Source: Acinetobacter halotolerans (GTDB lineage: Bacteria; Pseudomonadota; Gammaproteobacteria; Pseudomonadales; Moraxellaceae). From it: a stretch of 64,000 nucleotides of DNA. Positions 47,112-56,156 of this stretch are shown here, piece by piece. Position 1 is the stretch's first letter; each line of letters opens with the position of its first letter. The stretch spans positions 124,001 to 188,000 of the forward strand of contig NZ_SGIM01000006.1 of the NCBI RefSeq assembly GCF_004208515.1, written 5' to 3'. Under the pieces are notes generated by a model. The model was not told the DNA's origin, ran no database searches, and saw nothing but the letters and a program-made list of their open reading frames with translations. The translations under genes were made by a program, and so were the position numbers.

Positions 47112-48716
47112 TTACTTCCAAGTTTGACGAATCATATCAACTGCTTTTTCTGCAATCATAATCGTAGGAGCATTGGTATTGCCATTCACCACGGTTGGCA
47201 TAATTGAAGCATCAATAACACGAAGACCATCAACCCCATAAACCTTCAGCTCAGGATCAACCACCGCCATCTCATCTACACCCATCTTACAGCTACCGAC
47301 AGGATGATAAACCGTATCTACACGCTGACATAAAATCTCCCGAATCTCATCATCCGATTTCACATTCGCAGTAAAGATATCTTCTTTGATCTTTTCATTT
47401 AACGCTGGCGCTTGCATTAACTTCTGCGTGACTTTAAAGCCATCCACCATATCTTGAAGATCTTGCTCATCCTCAAGAAACTTAAAATCAATTAATAAAG
47501 GATCATCCACGTGCTTACCACTGAGTTTGACCGAACCACGTGCACGTGGATTTAACAAACAAACATGACACGAGATACCATGTCCAGCATGCATTGTTCT
47601 CGCATGGTTATCCACAATGGCAATTACGAAATGTAACTGTAAATTTGGCTTGTCTAGTTCAGGTCGCGTTTTTAAGAAACCACCACATTCAGCATAATTC
47701 GTGGTAATCAAACCGCGACGTTCTTTACGATAGCGCCCAATTTGTTTAACTAAATCTAAGCTTCCACCTAAAGATAAGCCAAATGTACCCTCCATCAGTT
47801 TGGTTTTATAAGCAAAAATAAAGTCTGGATGATCGTGTAAGTTCTCACCCACCCCTGCCAAATCTTTTATGACTGGAATACCATGCTTTTCTAGCTCTTG
47901 GCGTGGACCTATACCCGATAACATCAATACTTGCGGAGATTGGAATGCCCCTGCCGACAACAACACCTCTTTGTTTGCCTGAACGATCGTAGTTTGATTT
48001 TTTTGTTTATATTCCACACCAACGGCACGACCATTTTCGATGACAATACGAGAAACTGTCGCGTGTGTAATCACATGTAAATTTGGACGTTTGCCTAAAT
48101 GGGGTAATAAATAAGCTCGTGCGGCACTCCAACGCTCACCATTCTTTTGTGTGACTTGATAAACCCCTAAACCTTCTTGTTCAGCGCCATTAAAATCATC
48201 ATTGAGTGGATAACCCACCTGTTTAGCCGCCTCGATGAATGTTTTTTGATAACTATTATCTGAACATAAATTACTCACATTGAGAGGCCCATGTTGACCA
48301 TGGTAATCATTTTTAATGCTTTCGTTATGTTCTGATTTTTTAAAATATGGAAGCACCTCATCATATGACCAACCTGTATTTCCCAGTGCGGCCCAATGAT
48401 CATAATCATCACGATGCCCACGGATATACACCATCGCATTGATCGCTGAACTCCCCCCTAAGCATTTACCACGCGGTTGATAACCTTTACGTTGATTCAA
48501 ACCTTTTTGAGGGATGGTATCTATTGCCCAGTTATTCAATTTTGTCGGAATACTGATTACCGCTGCGGCTGGCGTGTTGACCAACCAACTATTTCCATCT
48601 CCTCCTGCTTCTAATAAACACACAGAAATGTTCGGATTTTCAGATAATCGTCCAGCCAGCACACATCCTGCTGAACCACCACCAATAATTACAAAATCAA
48701 AAGCTGTTTGTGTCAT
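47112..48716 (-). CDS. GMC-family FAD oxidoreductase (choline/alcohol dehydrogenase-like)
   Basis: A 534-residue flavoprotein. The FAD motif is FVIIGGGSAGCVLAGRL near the N-terminus, and the GMC signature is GKCLGGSSAINAMVYIRGH. The catalytic histidine occurs in DTVYHPVGSCKMG and the C-terminal motif in VNGNTNAPTIMIAEKAVDMI. It is about a third identical by eye to BetA at 39415 but lacks a betaine-gene context, so an alcohol substrate is more likely. I chose the ATG at 48716, which has an AGGGAT ribosome site, rather than 48746. Confidence 0.85.
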   Translation of the reverse strand: MTQTAFDFVIIGGGSAGCVLAGRLSENPNISVCLLEAGGDGNSWLVNTPAAAVISIPTKLNNWAIDTIPQKGLNQRKGYQPRGKCLGGSSAINAMVYIRGHRDDYDHWAALGNTGWSYDEVLPYFKKSEHNESIKNDYHGQHGPLNVSNLCSDNSYQKTFIEAAKQVGYPLNDDFNGAEQEGLGVYQVTQKNGERWSAARAYLLPHLGKRPNLHVITHATVSRIVIENGRAVGVEYKQKNQTTIVQANKEVLLSAGAFQSPQVLMLSGIGPRQELEKHGIPVIKDLAGVGENLHDHPDFIFAYKTKLMEGTFGLSLGGSLDLVKQIGRYRKERRGLITTNYAECGGFLKTRPELDKPNLQLHFVIAIVDNHARTMHAGHGISCHVCLLNPRARGSVKLSGKHVDDPLLIDFKFLEDEQDLQDMVDGFKVTQKLMQAPALNEKIKEDIFTANVKSDDEIREILCQRVDTVYHPVGSCKMGVDEMAVVDPELKVYGVDGLRVIDASIMPTVVNGNTNAPTIMIAEKAVDMIRQTWK

Positions 48717-49003
48717 CTCTATCCCTATTTTTTCTTTTTTAAACATTCAGACAATGTGTCAGACATCGCACCTAAATCCTGCGGTAGCTGCCTAAGAAAT
48801 ATCCCACCTGAAATGCAAAGTAACTGGATATTTCCCAAACTACAATAGCCAAATCCTGCAAGAGGGTTGCAACAAATAATCAGTCCAATCAAAAGATTAA
48901 GCTATTAGTTCTTTCTCTCATTATTGCTATTTAAAATATTCAGCTTCAAGACGAAATATTTGATCCAGTGATTGTTTATTTCTCCATGTATCTACAATAT
49001 TTT

Positions 49004-49471
49004 TCAAGATGATGAATGTCTATATTCACTATAGATCATAATCAACCCACCAATAAAAATAAAACCAAGACCTATTAACTTGAGACTATCTAATTTTTTA
49101 ATCTGCATTCCAAGAAAACCGCTACTATCAATCATAGTGGCAAAGATCATTTGACCTAAAAACACCCACAATAGTGTATTGGTTGCTCCTATATGGGGAG
49201 CTGCAAGAAATATACAGAGGATATAAAATGAGCCTAATAATCCAGATAACCACATCCACCATGAAGCGTGTTGATACAATGGTGGTTTAATACTACCATC
49301 GACAAATAGTGCAATAACCAACGATGCAATCGCCCCACCTACATATAAGAAAAATGTGGATTGTATTTGTGTGGCACCACTTGTATGACGAAAGGCGTTA
49401 ATCATTGCCAGTTGCAATGGCACGATTAGCCCACCCAAAAGACTAATCAATACATAGTTTATGTTATGCAC
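49004..49471 (-). CDS. YdcZ/DUF606-type DMT transporter
   Basis: A 155-residue membrane protein with five predicted helices, half the size of classic EamA transporters, as in the DMT YdcZ family. The N-terminal YVLISLLGGLIVPLQLAMIN and the middle FLAAPHIGATNTLLWVFLGQ are family-like. Such proteins form dimers, and their substrates are mostly unknown. It is monocistronic, with no informative neighbours. Confidence 0.75.
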   Translation of the reverse strand: MHNINYVLISLLGGLIVPLQLAMINAFRHTSGATQIQSTFFLYVGGAIASLVIALFVDGSIKPPLYQHASWWMWLSGLLGSFYILCIFLAAPHIGATNTLLWVFLGQMIFATMIDSSGFLGMQIKKLDSLKLIGLGFIFIGGLIMIYSEYRHSSS

Positions 49472-49783
49472 GCACTCACTCTCTTTTAGAATTTTTAAAA
49501 TTTGATTTATAGAATATAAATAAAAAACAACTCACTACTAATTTTCGATGAATATTTCATATTTTGACCGATCAAACATCAGATCATTTTTGGTTTGTTA
49601 TATAACAACAGATATTAAAGATAAAATACTAGATTGAAATTGTGACAAACAAATTCATATTTAAAAGTTGTTAATGAATCAATAAATATAGAAGAGATTT
49701 ATTGATATATGAGTAAATAGATTAAAAAAAATAGGCACAAAAAAACCGCTAAATAGCGGTATTTTTTCTCATCTTGAAGATGA
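49472..49783. other. Gap between DMT gene and tRNA cluster, with tRNA operon terminator
   Basis: AT-rich and without a gene. A bidirectional terminator lies at 49739-49767 (stem ACCGCT / AGCGGT, A-run before, T-run after), just downstream of the minus-strand tRNA operon. Promoter sequence for the DMT gene is expected near 49480-49600. Confidence 0.7.
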
Positions 49784-49860
49784 TGGTCGGAGCAGTAGGA
49801 TTCGAACCTACGACCCCCTGGTCCCAAACCAGGTGCACTACCAGGCTGTGCTATGCTCCG
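49784..49860 (-). tRNA. tRNA-Pro (anticodon TGG)
   Basis: A full cloverleaf reads from 49860 to 49784: acceptor CGGAGCA / TGCTCCG, anticodon stem CCTGG / CCAGG around TTTGGGA, T-arm GTTCGAATC, and an encoded 3' ACCA. It is the last gene of the four-tRNA cluster and is identical to the copy at 50128-50204. Confidence 0.96.
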
Positions 49861-49864
49861 AATG

Positions 49865-49941
49865 TGGGGTGAATGACGGGATTCGAACCCGCGACAACCG
49901 GAATCACAATCCGGGGCTCTACCAACTGAGCTACATCCACC
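49865..49941 (-). tRNA. tRNA-His (anticodon GTG)
   Basis: A cloverleaf from 49941 to 49865. It has the extra G at position -1 opposite C73, typical of tRNA-His, with acceptor GTGGATG / CATTCAC. The anticodon loop is TTGTGAT, and CCA is encoded. Confidence 0.96.
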
Positions 49942-49979
49942 ATAACATGTTTTTTGATTCTATGTACCAAACGACCAAA

Positions 49980-50056
49980 TGGCGCGCCTGACAGGATTCG
50001 AACCTGTGACCATCCGCTTAGAAGGCGGATGCTCTATCCAACTGAGCTACAGGCGC
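49980..50056 (-). tRNA. tRNA-Arg (anticodon TCT)
   Basis: A cloverleaf from 50056 to 49980 with acceptor GCGCCTG / CAGGCGC. The anticodon stem TCCGC / GCGGA surrounds the loop CTTCTAA, and CCA is encoded. It reads AGA and AGG codons. Confidence 0.96.
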
Positions 50057-50127
50057 ATAACCGATGATAAAGCTATCATGCGATACTTCGCCGATCTTAA
50101 AATCATGTTTTTCAACATTTTTTTAAT

Positions 50128-50204
50128 TGGTCGGAGCAGTAGGATTCGAACCTACGACCCCCTGGTCCCAAACCAGGTGCACTACCAGGCTGTGCTATGC
50201 TCCG
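50128..50204 (-). tRNA. tRNA-Pro (anticodon TGG), second copy
   Basis: The same 77 bases as the tRNA-Pro at 49784-49860, including encoded ACCA. It is first in the minus-strand cluster Pro-Arg-His-Pro. Confidence 0.96.
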
Positions 50205-50336
50205 ATCTATCTCAGCTTTTATTGTATCGCACATCGTGCGGTACGGTGTGCATTCTAGGCTTGACGTTGCATCACGTCAACACCTAGTTTTAAAAAAAAT
50301 GATTTTTCCTTATCAAATGTATATTTAACAGGCATT

Positions 50337-51401
50337 TTAACGATTTAGCGATGCACTAAAGTTCAACATTCGATCTAATGGTAATTTCGCACGTTCAGCT
50401 AATGCTGGATCGACATGTATTTCTTCATCGCCAAGTTGTAACACGCGCAAAATACCATCCAGTTCATTCATCGCCATCCAAGGACAGTGTGCACATGAAC
50501 GACAAGTTGCCCCCTCACCAGCTGTTGGTGCTTCAATCAACTCTTTATCAGGTGCCGCTTGTTGCATTTTATAAAAAATGCCTCGATCGGTTGCTACGAT
50601 CATTTGTTTCTGCGGCAAAGTCTGCGCTGCTTTAATCAATTGCGAGGTACTTCCCACCGCATCCGCAATATCCACAACCGCCTCTGGTGATTCAGGATGG
50701 ACTAAAACGGCTGCATCTGGATAAAGTGCTTTCATTTGGGTTATGCCACGCGCACGAAACTCCTCATGCACGATACAAGCACCATCCCACAACAACATTT
50801 CTGCGCCTGTTTTCTTCTGAATATAACGCCCCAAATGTTGGTCAGGTGCCCAAATAATTTTTTCACCTAAACTGTCTAAATGCTCAATAATCTCGACCGC
50901 ACAACTTGAGGTTACTACCCAATCCGCCCTTGCTTTTACTGCCGCAGACGTATTGGCATATACCACCACAGTATGATCAGGATGTTGATCGCAAAATGCA
51001 GAGAACTCTTCAACTGGACAACCAATATCAAGTGAACAAGTCGCTTCTAAAGTTGGCATCAACACCGTTTTTTCAGGCGATAAAATTTTTGAGGTTTCGC
51101 CCATAAACTTAACCCCAGCAACTACTAGTGTCGTCGCTGGATGATCACGACCAAAACGTGCCATTTCTAAAGAGTCAGAAACACATCCGCCTGTCAGTTC
51201 AGCAAGCTCTTGTACGTCAGGGTCACAGTAATAGTGTGCGACTAATACAGCATTTCTTTTTTTAAGCTCGGCTGCAATTTGTGCAAACTTCTGTTGTTTC
51301 ACTTCTGGGCTTAGGCTATTGTCCTTTGGCTCGCCCAAACGATCTAAATGCGTCTGCACAATATTTTTGGCGTCGTTCGCAATTAAATTCGCATCTTTCA
51401 T
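50337..51401 (-). CDS. nadA: Quinolinate synthase
   Basis: A 354-residue 4Fe-4S enzyme that condenses iminoaspartate with dihydroxyacetone phosphate in de novo NAD synthesis. The fold appears as three repeats, with [35 protein letters not shown], and the C-terminal [20 protein letters not shown]. Cysteines in these supply the cluster. Together with prs-nadV-nrtR nearby, both de novo and salvage NAD routes are present in this region. It is monocistronic. Confidence 0.96.
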   Translation of the reverse strand: MKDANLIANDAKNIVQTHLDRLGEPKDNSLSPEVKQQKFAQIAAELKKRNAVLVAHYYCDPDVQELAELTGGCVSDSLEMARFGRDHPATTLVVAGVKFMGETSKILSPEKTVLMPTLEATCSLDIGCPVEEFSAFCDQHPDHTVVVYANTSAAVKARADWVVTSSCAVEIIEHLDSLGEKIIWAPDQHLGRYIQKKTGAEMLLWDGACIVHEEFRARGITQMKALYPDAAVLVHPESPEAVVDIADAVGSTSQLIKAAQTLPQKQMIVATDRGIFYKMQQAAPDKELIEAPTAGEGATCRSCAHCPWMAMNELDGILRVLQLGDEEIHVDPALAERAKLPLDRMLNFSASLNR

Positions 51402-51502
51402 AAAGCGTCTTCTCTATCCTGCGCGCTTGCATCACTGCAAACTGATAACGTGGGTATCTGTTGAGATTTGGGATTAATCACATCATCCACAAACAAGCGA
51501 TA

Positions 51503-51527
51503 TAAAAAAAGCCTCACTGTGGAGGCT
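51503..51527 (-). terminator. Terminator of argJ
   Basis: The stem AGCCTC / GAGGCT with a six-base loop is followed on the minus strand by a run of seven T residues, just after the argJ stop codon. Confidence 0.88.
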
Positions 51528-51543
51528 GCATTATAACGCAAAT

Positions 51544-52764
51544 TTACGAACGATAATCGGCATTAATTTTCACATAGTCATAAGATAAATCACAGGTGTA
51601 TACCGTATCTTTAGACTGACCACGACCTAAATCAACACGAATTGTGATTTCAGTTTGCTCCATGACCCGTGCACCAGCCTCTTCGGTATAGTCCTCGGCT
51701 GCACCACCATCTTTACAGATTTGTACATCATCTAGCCATACCTGAATTTTTGAAACATCTAAATCTTTGACACCAGCATAACCAATCGCAGCCAAAATAC
51801 GCCCCCAATTCGGGTCTGATGCGAAAAGTGCAGTTTTTACTAATGGTGAATGGGCAATACTATAAGCAATGTCACAACACTCCTGTGTATCTGCACCACC
51901 TTCTACAGCAACGGTAATAAACTTAGTTGCACCCTCACCATCACGTACAATCAACTGTGCCAAACGATTCATGACACGTGCAAGTACGTCTAATACTTTG
52001 GCATAACGCACATCATTGTTTGACGTAATCTCACGTCCACCTGCCTGACCTGTTGCTACAAAAATACAAGAGTCATTGGTTGAGGTGTCCCCATCAATCG
52101 TAATTCGGTTAAATGAGTGTTCAACCGTGGTCTTTAATAAGCTTTGTACTAAATCACGGCTAATCGGTGCATCTGTCGCAACGAAACTCAACATGGTGGC
52201 CATATTTGGACGAATCATCCCAGCACCTTTACTAATACCTGTCATGGTATAAGTAATCCCATTAAGTTCGAATTGTTCTGATGCGCCTTTTGGCACAGTA
52301 TCTGTTGTCATAATGCCAGAAGCAGCATCAGCCCAAGCAGACTCTTGTAACGAGTTCAATGCAGGCTGAAGTCCAACCAACAATCGCTCCATCGGCAGTT
52401 GTTCACCAATCACCCCTGTAGAAAAAGGTAATACTTCAGAGCTATTTACCCCTGTCAACATAGCCAACTTCGCACAAGTATCTTGTGCATTTTTTAAACC
52501 TGTAGGTCCCGTACCTGCATTAGCATTACCAGTGTTAATGACTAAATAGCGAGGATTAGCTTGAGCAAGATGAGCTTTAGAAACATGAACAGGTGCAGCG
52601 CAAAATGCATTCTGGGTAAATACACCCGCAACATTTGAGCCTTCTGCCAATTCAAAAATGACTAGGTCTCGTCGATTTGGATAACGTACATACGCCTCAG
52701 TTGAGCCAATTTTTACACCCTGCACCACATGCATAAGTGGCATCGTTACGTCACCAACAGCCAT
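51544..52764 (-). CDS. argJ: Bifunctional ornithine acetyltransferase / N-acetylglutamate synthase
   Basis: A 406-residue arginine-biosynthesis enzyme that transfers the acetyl group from N-acetylornithine to glutamate. The self-cleavage motif is [20 protein letters not shown], where the precursor splits before the threonine to give alpha and beta chains. Other signatures include NTGNANAGTG and [13 protein letters not shown]. It is monocistronic, ending in its own terminator. Confidence 0.95.
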   Translation of the reverse strand: MAVGDVTMPLMHVVQGVKIGSTEAYVRYPNRRDLVIFELAEGSNVAGVFTQNAFCAAPVHVSKAHLAQANPRYLVINTGNANAGTGPTGLKNAQDTCAKLAMLTGVNSSEVLPFSTGVIGEQLPMERLLVGLQPALNSLQESAWADAASGIMTTDTVPKGASEQFELNGITYTMTGISKGAGMIRPNMATMLSFVATDAPISRDLVQSLLKTTVEHSFNRITIDGDTSTNDSCIFVATGQAGGREITSNNDVRYAKVLDVLARVMNRLAQLIVRDGEGATKFITVAVEGGADTQECCDIAYSIAHSPLVKTALFASDPNWGRILAAIGYAGVKDLDVSKIQVWLDDVQICKDGGAAEDYTEEAGARVMEQTEITIRVDLGRGQSKDTVYTCDLSYDYVKINADYRS

Positions 52765-53105
52765 TTTTAAACTTCCATTCAGTTAAATTAAATATATAGA
52801 ATTCGGCATAGAGCATATCTCCTCAACACGATACTCGGAGAAGTCACCCGCAACCTGCGCGATCTCAAAAAGATACAAAATATTGTATTCATAATTGCAA
52901 TTAATTAGATGCAAAAAGTGAATAGGTTTTGCGGATGACAATGCCTTTGGTTACTTTGGGCGAAACCAAAGTAACTCGAACCGAAGGTTAATCCAAGAAT
53001 TAAATTACTCGAGATAAGATTCCGCCACGCCTGTAATTTATTCTTCAATTAATGTGATAAATTCCTTAAAGTGCTTAATAGCTTATTATAAATAAAAGAG
53101 ATTAG
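52765..53105. other. Gap between argJ and alkyltransferase gene, with intergenic hairpin
   Basis: No gene is seen. A hairpin at 52950-52975 has stem GTTACTTTGG / CCAAAGTAAC and loop GCGAAA. Of a similar type to the hairpin at 46152-46183, it may be a dispersed palindromic repeat. The argJ promoter is expected near 52770-52850. Confidence 0.55.
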
Positions 53106-53606
53106 CTATATTGAAGATTGATTTTGGTTTTGCTCTAAACTGAGTAAAATCTGCTTCTTATCCAACCCACCAGCAAAACCCACCAATGCCCCACCAGAAC
53201 CAATCACCCGATGACACGGCGTAATAATTGAAATTGGATTCTTCCCATTCGCAGCACCCACTGCACGTACTGCGTTTACATTGCCAATCTGAAGTGCAAT
53301 ATCCTTATAACTACGCGTTTCCCCATAAGGAATGGTCAGCAAAGCTTGCCAAACTTGTTGTTGAAATACGGTACCCTGAAAATCTAAAGGCAAATCAAAT
53401 TGCTGACGTTGCCCTGCAAAATATTGTTCTAATTGTTGTTTTACTTTCAGTAGCATCGGATGCTGAGTGTTCTCTAGTAACTCGACCAAACGTACTCGTT
53501 TATGGTCTTCATTGTCCCACATCACCGCAACCAATGCCCGATCATGTGCAACCAGTTTCAATGCGCCGACGGGAGAGTCCATATACATATAAACCAGTTG
53601 CATCAC
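53106..53606 (-). CDS. ogt: Methylated-DNA-[protein]-cysteine S-methyltransferase
   Basis: A 166-residue DNA repair protein that removes alkyl groups from O6-guanine by suicide transfer to its cysteine. The active site is IITPCHRVIGSGG near residue 130. An upstream helix YKDIALQIGNVNAVRAVGAA is the DNA-binding HTH. It has no Ada regulatory domain, so the Ogt type is favoured. It is about 46 bases upstream of the SMR gene's stop and in the same orientation. Confidence 0.92.
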   Translation of the reverse strand: MMQLVYMYMDSPVGALKLVAHDRALVAVMWDNEDHKRVRLVELLENTQHPMLLKVKQQLEQYFAGQRQQFDLPLDFQGTVFQQQVWQALLTIPYGETRSYKDIALQIGNVNAVRAVGAANGKNPISIITPCHRVIGSGGALVGFAGGLDKKQILLSLEQNQNQSSI

Positions 53607-53652
53607 AATCTCCTTTTAAATCACTCTGAGTCCATCTTTTTCAAAAAGATAA

Positions 53653-53973
53653 CTAAGAATGGGATGAAAGCTTCATCAAAACTAAACCAGATACAATGAG
53701 GACCGCTGCGATCATCCGCATGGCTGTCATCGGTTCATTTAAGATTACAATACCGATAACAAATGATCCGATTGCGCCGATCCCAGTCCAAACGGTATAA
53801 GCTGTACCCAACGGCAAAGTTTTCATTGCTGTTGCAAGTAAACCAAAACTCAAAATCATAAAAACGAAGGTAATCACTGTCGGAGTTAAACGAGTAAACC
53901 CCTCTGACAGTTTCATTGAATACGCCCAAATAATTTCGAAAATACCAGCCAAAATTAAAATTGCCCACGCCAT
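53653..53973 (-). CDS. gdx: SMR-family guanidinium exporter (Gdx/SugE type)
   Basis: A 106-residue four-helix transporter. The N-terminal helix reads AWAILILAGIFEIIWAYSMK with the conserved essential glutamate, and the segment GTAYTVWTGIGAIGSFVIGI is typical of the Gdx/SugE subgroup rather than EmrE multidrug pumps. I chose the ATG at 53973; an upstream ATG at 53994 would overlap the riboswitch. A guanidine-II riboswitch lies directly upstream, strongly supporting guanidinium export as its role. Confidence 0.9.
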   Translation of the reverse strand: MAWAILILAGIFEIIWAYSMKLSEGFTRLTPTVITFVFMILSFGLLATAMKTLPLGTAYTVWTGIGAIGSFVIGIVILNEPMTAMRMIAAVLIVSGLVLMKLSSHS

Positions 53974-53996
53974 TTTTTCTCTCGTGTATAGCAAGG

Positions 53997-54043
53997 GTTG
54001 GGTCGTCCCAACGTGATTCTTTAATGAGAGGTCGTCCTACTCA
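53997..54043 (-). ncRNA. Guanidine-II riboswitch (mini-ykkC)
   Basis: On the minus strand, two hairpins each have an ACGA loop. The first is TGAG-AGG / CCT-CTCA (54043-54025) with one bulge, and the second is GTTGGG / CCCAAC (54012-53997). Two short stems with ACGR loops about 12 bases apart define this riboswitch, whose loops bind guanidinium and kiss. It ends about 23 bases before the gdx start codon, placing it to control translation initiation. Confidence 0.88.
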
Positions 54044-54132
54044 ACCCAATATTGTAATTTATAAACCTGACATTATGTGAGTTATTATGTATCTAAACAA
54101 AGCTTATTCAATGGCTTACTTATACCAAAAAT

Positions 54133-54675
54133 TCAATACCAAACGACACTATCGACTCTCATCAACTCACATGCCCCACTCCCCGTATCTTCACGTGACA
54201 AGGAACTCCGCCAACGCCATCCATCAGGCGTCTGAATTTCGATTAAAGCACCTTTTAAGTTCACTAGATCATCTTTTTTAATTTTCTTAAGCTGTTCAGC
54301 GACCTGTGCGCTTGCAGGCACGATATGCATATTGGCACTCTGTACTGCGATCTCACGTAGTGTAATTGGAGGCTGGTCTTCCACTCGCCAGTAATACCAA
54401 CGATTTCGTTGTGAAATATCGACATGTTTATAGATATCGGGTTTCGCCATGTCACCCCACCCTACCGCTAAATCAATCGGAGAGAACTCAGCCTCTCGTC
54501 CCGAATGATAATCTTTGCGTGAAAGCACACGAAAGATACCTTCATAAGACTGTAATTCTACGATTTGCACATCCTGTGCCGTAACCTGAGTGAGATTGGG
54601 TATTGGTTTAAGCCAATTGGTCCAAACCAACCAAATCAATGCAAAGCCCATGAGGCCATACATCCATCTCGGCAT
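54133..54675 (-). CDS. Hypothetical membrane-anchored protein, 180 aa
   Basis: I do not recognise this family. It has one N-terminal transmembrane helix (about residues 5-20, MYGLMGFALIWLVW), then a soluble domain rich in aromatics and charged residues that should face the periplasm. Conserved-looking patches include REAEFSPIDLAVGWGDMAKP and RWYYWRVEDQPPITL. It lies one base after the next gene and is probably co-transcribed with it. No role is proposed. Confidence 0.75.
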   Translation of the reverse strand: MPRWMYGLMGFALIWLVWTNWLKPIPNLTQVTAQDVQIVELQSYEGIFRVLSRKDYHSGREAEFSPIDLAVGWGDMAKPDIYKHVDISQRNRWYYWRVEDQPPITLREIAVQSANMHIVPASAQVAEQLKKIKKDDLVNLKGALIEIQTPDGWRWRSSLSREDTGSGACELMRVDSVVWY

Positions 54676-54676
54676 A

Positions 54677-55183
54677 TTATTTATCCTTTTTGCTTCGCAA
54701 TGCTTTAATCCATTGTCTACACTTTTCTAAAACCACATATAAAAAATTTTGAGCTGCTTTTAAATAAAATCCTACTCTTTCTTGTTTGTTGCTCGATTCA
54801 TCAGATTGTTGTGGTTTGAAGTTTGCTAGCTCCAATGGCTCATAATGAGACATTGTTTGCTGTAGTTCTGCGCCTAAGTTCAACGCTTGTAATACAGACG
54901 TGACCTCATCAATTGAGTCATCGTGATGATAAAGGGTTAAATGACGTACTTCTAAATCAATATTATGTTCTACCAGTATCGCAGCAAAAGGAATCAGTGC
55001 TTTTCTGACACGTTGAGCCTCCACAACACTATTCATCTGTGGAATATAATAGTAACTCACGTACATACTGCCATCGGGTGCAATTAACTCTAATTGCGAC
55101 GCTAACGTATCTTGGGTACGCCCGATCTTTTCAGATTGCTTTGTTCTTTCTGTTATTTGATTGTCTTGTTGTTCTAAAGCCAT
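54677..55183 (-). CDS. Hypothetical protein, 168 aa
   Basis: I do not recognise this protein. It is soluble-looking, with a polar glutamine- and glutamate-rich N-terminus (MALEQQDNQITERTKQSE), a central segment YVSYYYIPQMNSVVEAQRVR, and a basic amphipathic C-terminus (about residues 142-168). It forms a two-gene unit with the 54133-54675 gene. It is about 80 bases from copB and on the same strand, but no copper-binding motif is visible. Confidence 0.7.
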   Translation of the reverse strand: MALEQQDNQITERTKQSEKIGRTQDTLASQLELIAPDGSMYVSYYYIPQMNSVVEAQRVRKALIPFAAILVEHNIDLEVRHLTLYHHDDSIDEVTSVLQALNLGAELQQTMSHYEPLELANFKPQQSDESSNKQERVGFYLKAAQNFLYVVLEKCRQWIKALRSKKDK

Positions 55184-55265
55184 TGATGCACCATAAATGA
55201 CTCAAAAAAGATACTGCTAGTATAAACCAACAGTATCTCAAAAATGTTAAAAATTAAGCAAAATA

Positions 55266-56156
55266 TCAGAACTTTAGCGTAACACCAGCACCGTACAATC
55301 CACCTTTTTCGCGCTGCGATGCGGTTTGCCATTCCGTCTGCTTTACACCTTTATGATAAGCGTAGGCAACATCTATAAACGGCATTACTTTTTTACTGAT
55401 TTCATAACGCATTTGTACGCCCGTTTGCAGCTTAGATAGACCTGTTTTACGTGCGTATTTAGATTCATCATTCAATACCACATCTACATTGAGATAAGGC
55501 TGAGCAATCAATTTTTGAGTAAACAAGAAATCACGACTTGTTTCTAAACTCAGCTGCCAACGCTGATCTTGGCCTGCATATACAAACGCATCCGTTTCAA
55601 AGAAATAAGGCGCTAAACCATGTAAGCCAAATACTGCACTCCATTGATCTTTATCTTGCTGTTGTTCAGACTGATATTGATACCGCAAACCTGCCTGTAT
55701 ATCCCAAAAATCTGCAATATTACGACTGTACAATACCTTTGCTTCAGTGTCAGCTTGCTCGGATTCAGCCTTTTCTAGATGGGCTTTAATGAAAACTTTA
55801 TTCTCATCTGTTCCGACCCAAGTTTTTAATTCAGTGCTCGCACGTCCTCGTCCGTCATCACCCACAGTCCAAGCACTCTCCAAACTGGTCGCCTGATAAA
55901 CTTGCCCGCCATGTTCTAGGCGATGATCATGCTGACCATGTTGAGTAATCTGAACTTGCTGTGTTGGGGTGATTGGATGGTGTGAATGATCCATTGATGC
56001 AGATGCATTTGATTGCATACTTGATTGTGACTGCATCATTTGATGATCATGGCCTTCATGTGCCGAGGTCAATAGACTGATCGAAGATATGAGACCACCA
56101 ATAAAAACCAATTGAGTATATCGCTTGATCTCAGAAGATCGCTTAGTGATGTGCAT
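55266..56156 (-). CDS. copB: Copper resistance protein B, outer membrane
   Basis: A 296-residue outer membrane protein of the CopB/PcoB family. An N-terminal signal sequence (about residues 1-32) is followed by a His- and Met-rich region (HEGHDHQMMQSQSSMQ, MDHSHH). The C-terminal half is a beta-barrel with strands such as FWDIQAGLRYQYQSEQQQ, and the last residue is phenylalanine. The start overlaps the copA stop by 14 bases. It acts with CopA in periplasmic and outer membrane copper handling. Confidence 0.92.
   Translation of the reverse strand: MHITKRSSEIKRYTQLVFIGGLISSISLLTSAHEGHDHQMMQSQSSMQSNASASMDHSHHPITPTQQVQITQHGQHDHRLEHGGQVYQATSLESAWTVGDDGRGRASTELKTWVGTDENKVFIKAHLEKAESEQADTEAKVLYSRNIADFWDIQAGLRYQYQSEQQQDKDQWSAVFGLHGLAPYFFETDAFVYAGQDQRWQLSLETSRDFLFTQKLIAQPYLNVDVVLNDESKYARKTGLSKLQTGVQMRYEISKKVMPFIDVAYAYHKGVKQTEWQTASQREKGGLYGAGVTLKF

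Noticed and set aside
47112..48716. Second betA gene
   Set aside because: It is GMC family but lies outside the bet cluster and away from betI control, so a general alcohol/choline dehydrogenase-like label was used.
49784..50204. tRNA cluster as an integration site with an adjacent island
   Set aside because: Neither flank shows an integrase or a duplicated tRNA 3' end beyond the two complete tRNA-Pro genes. The neighbours are ordinary genes.
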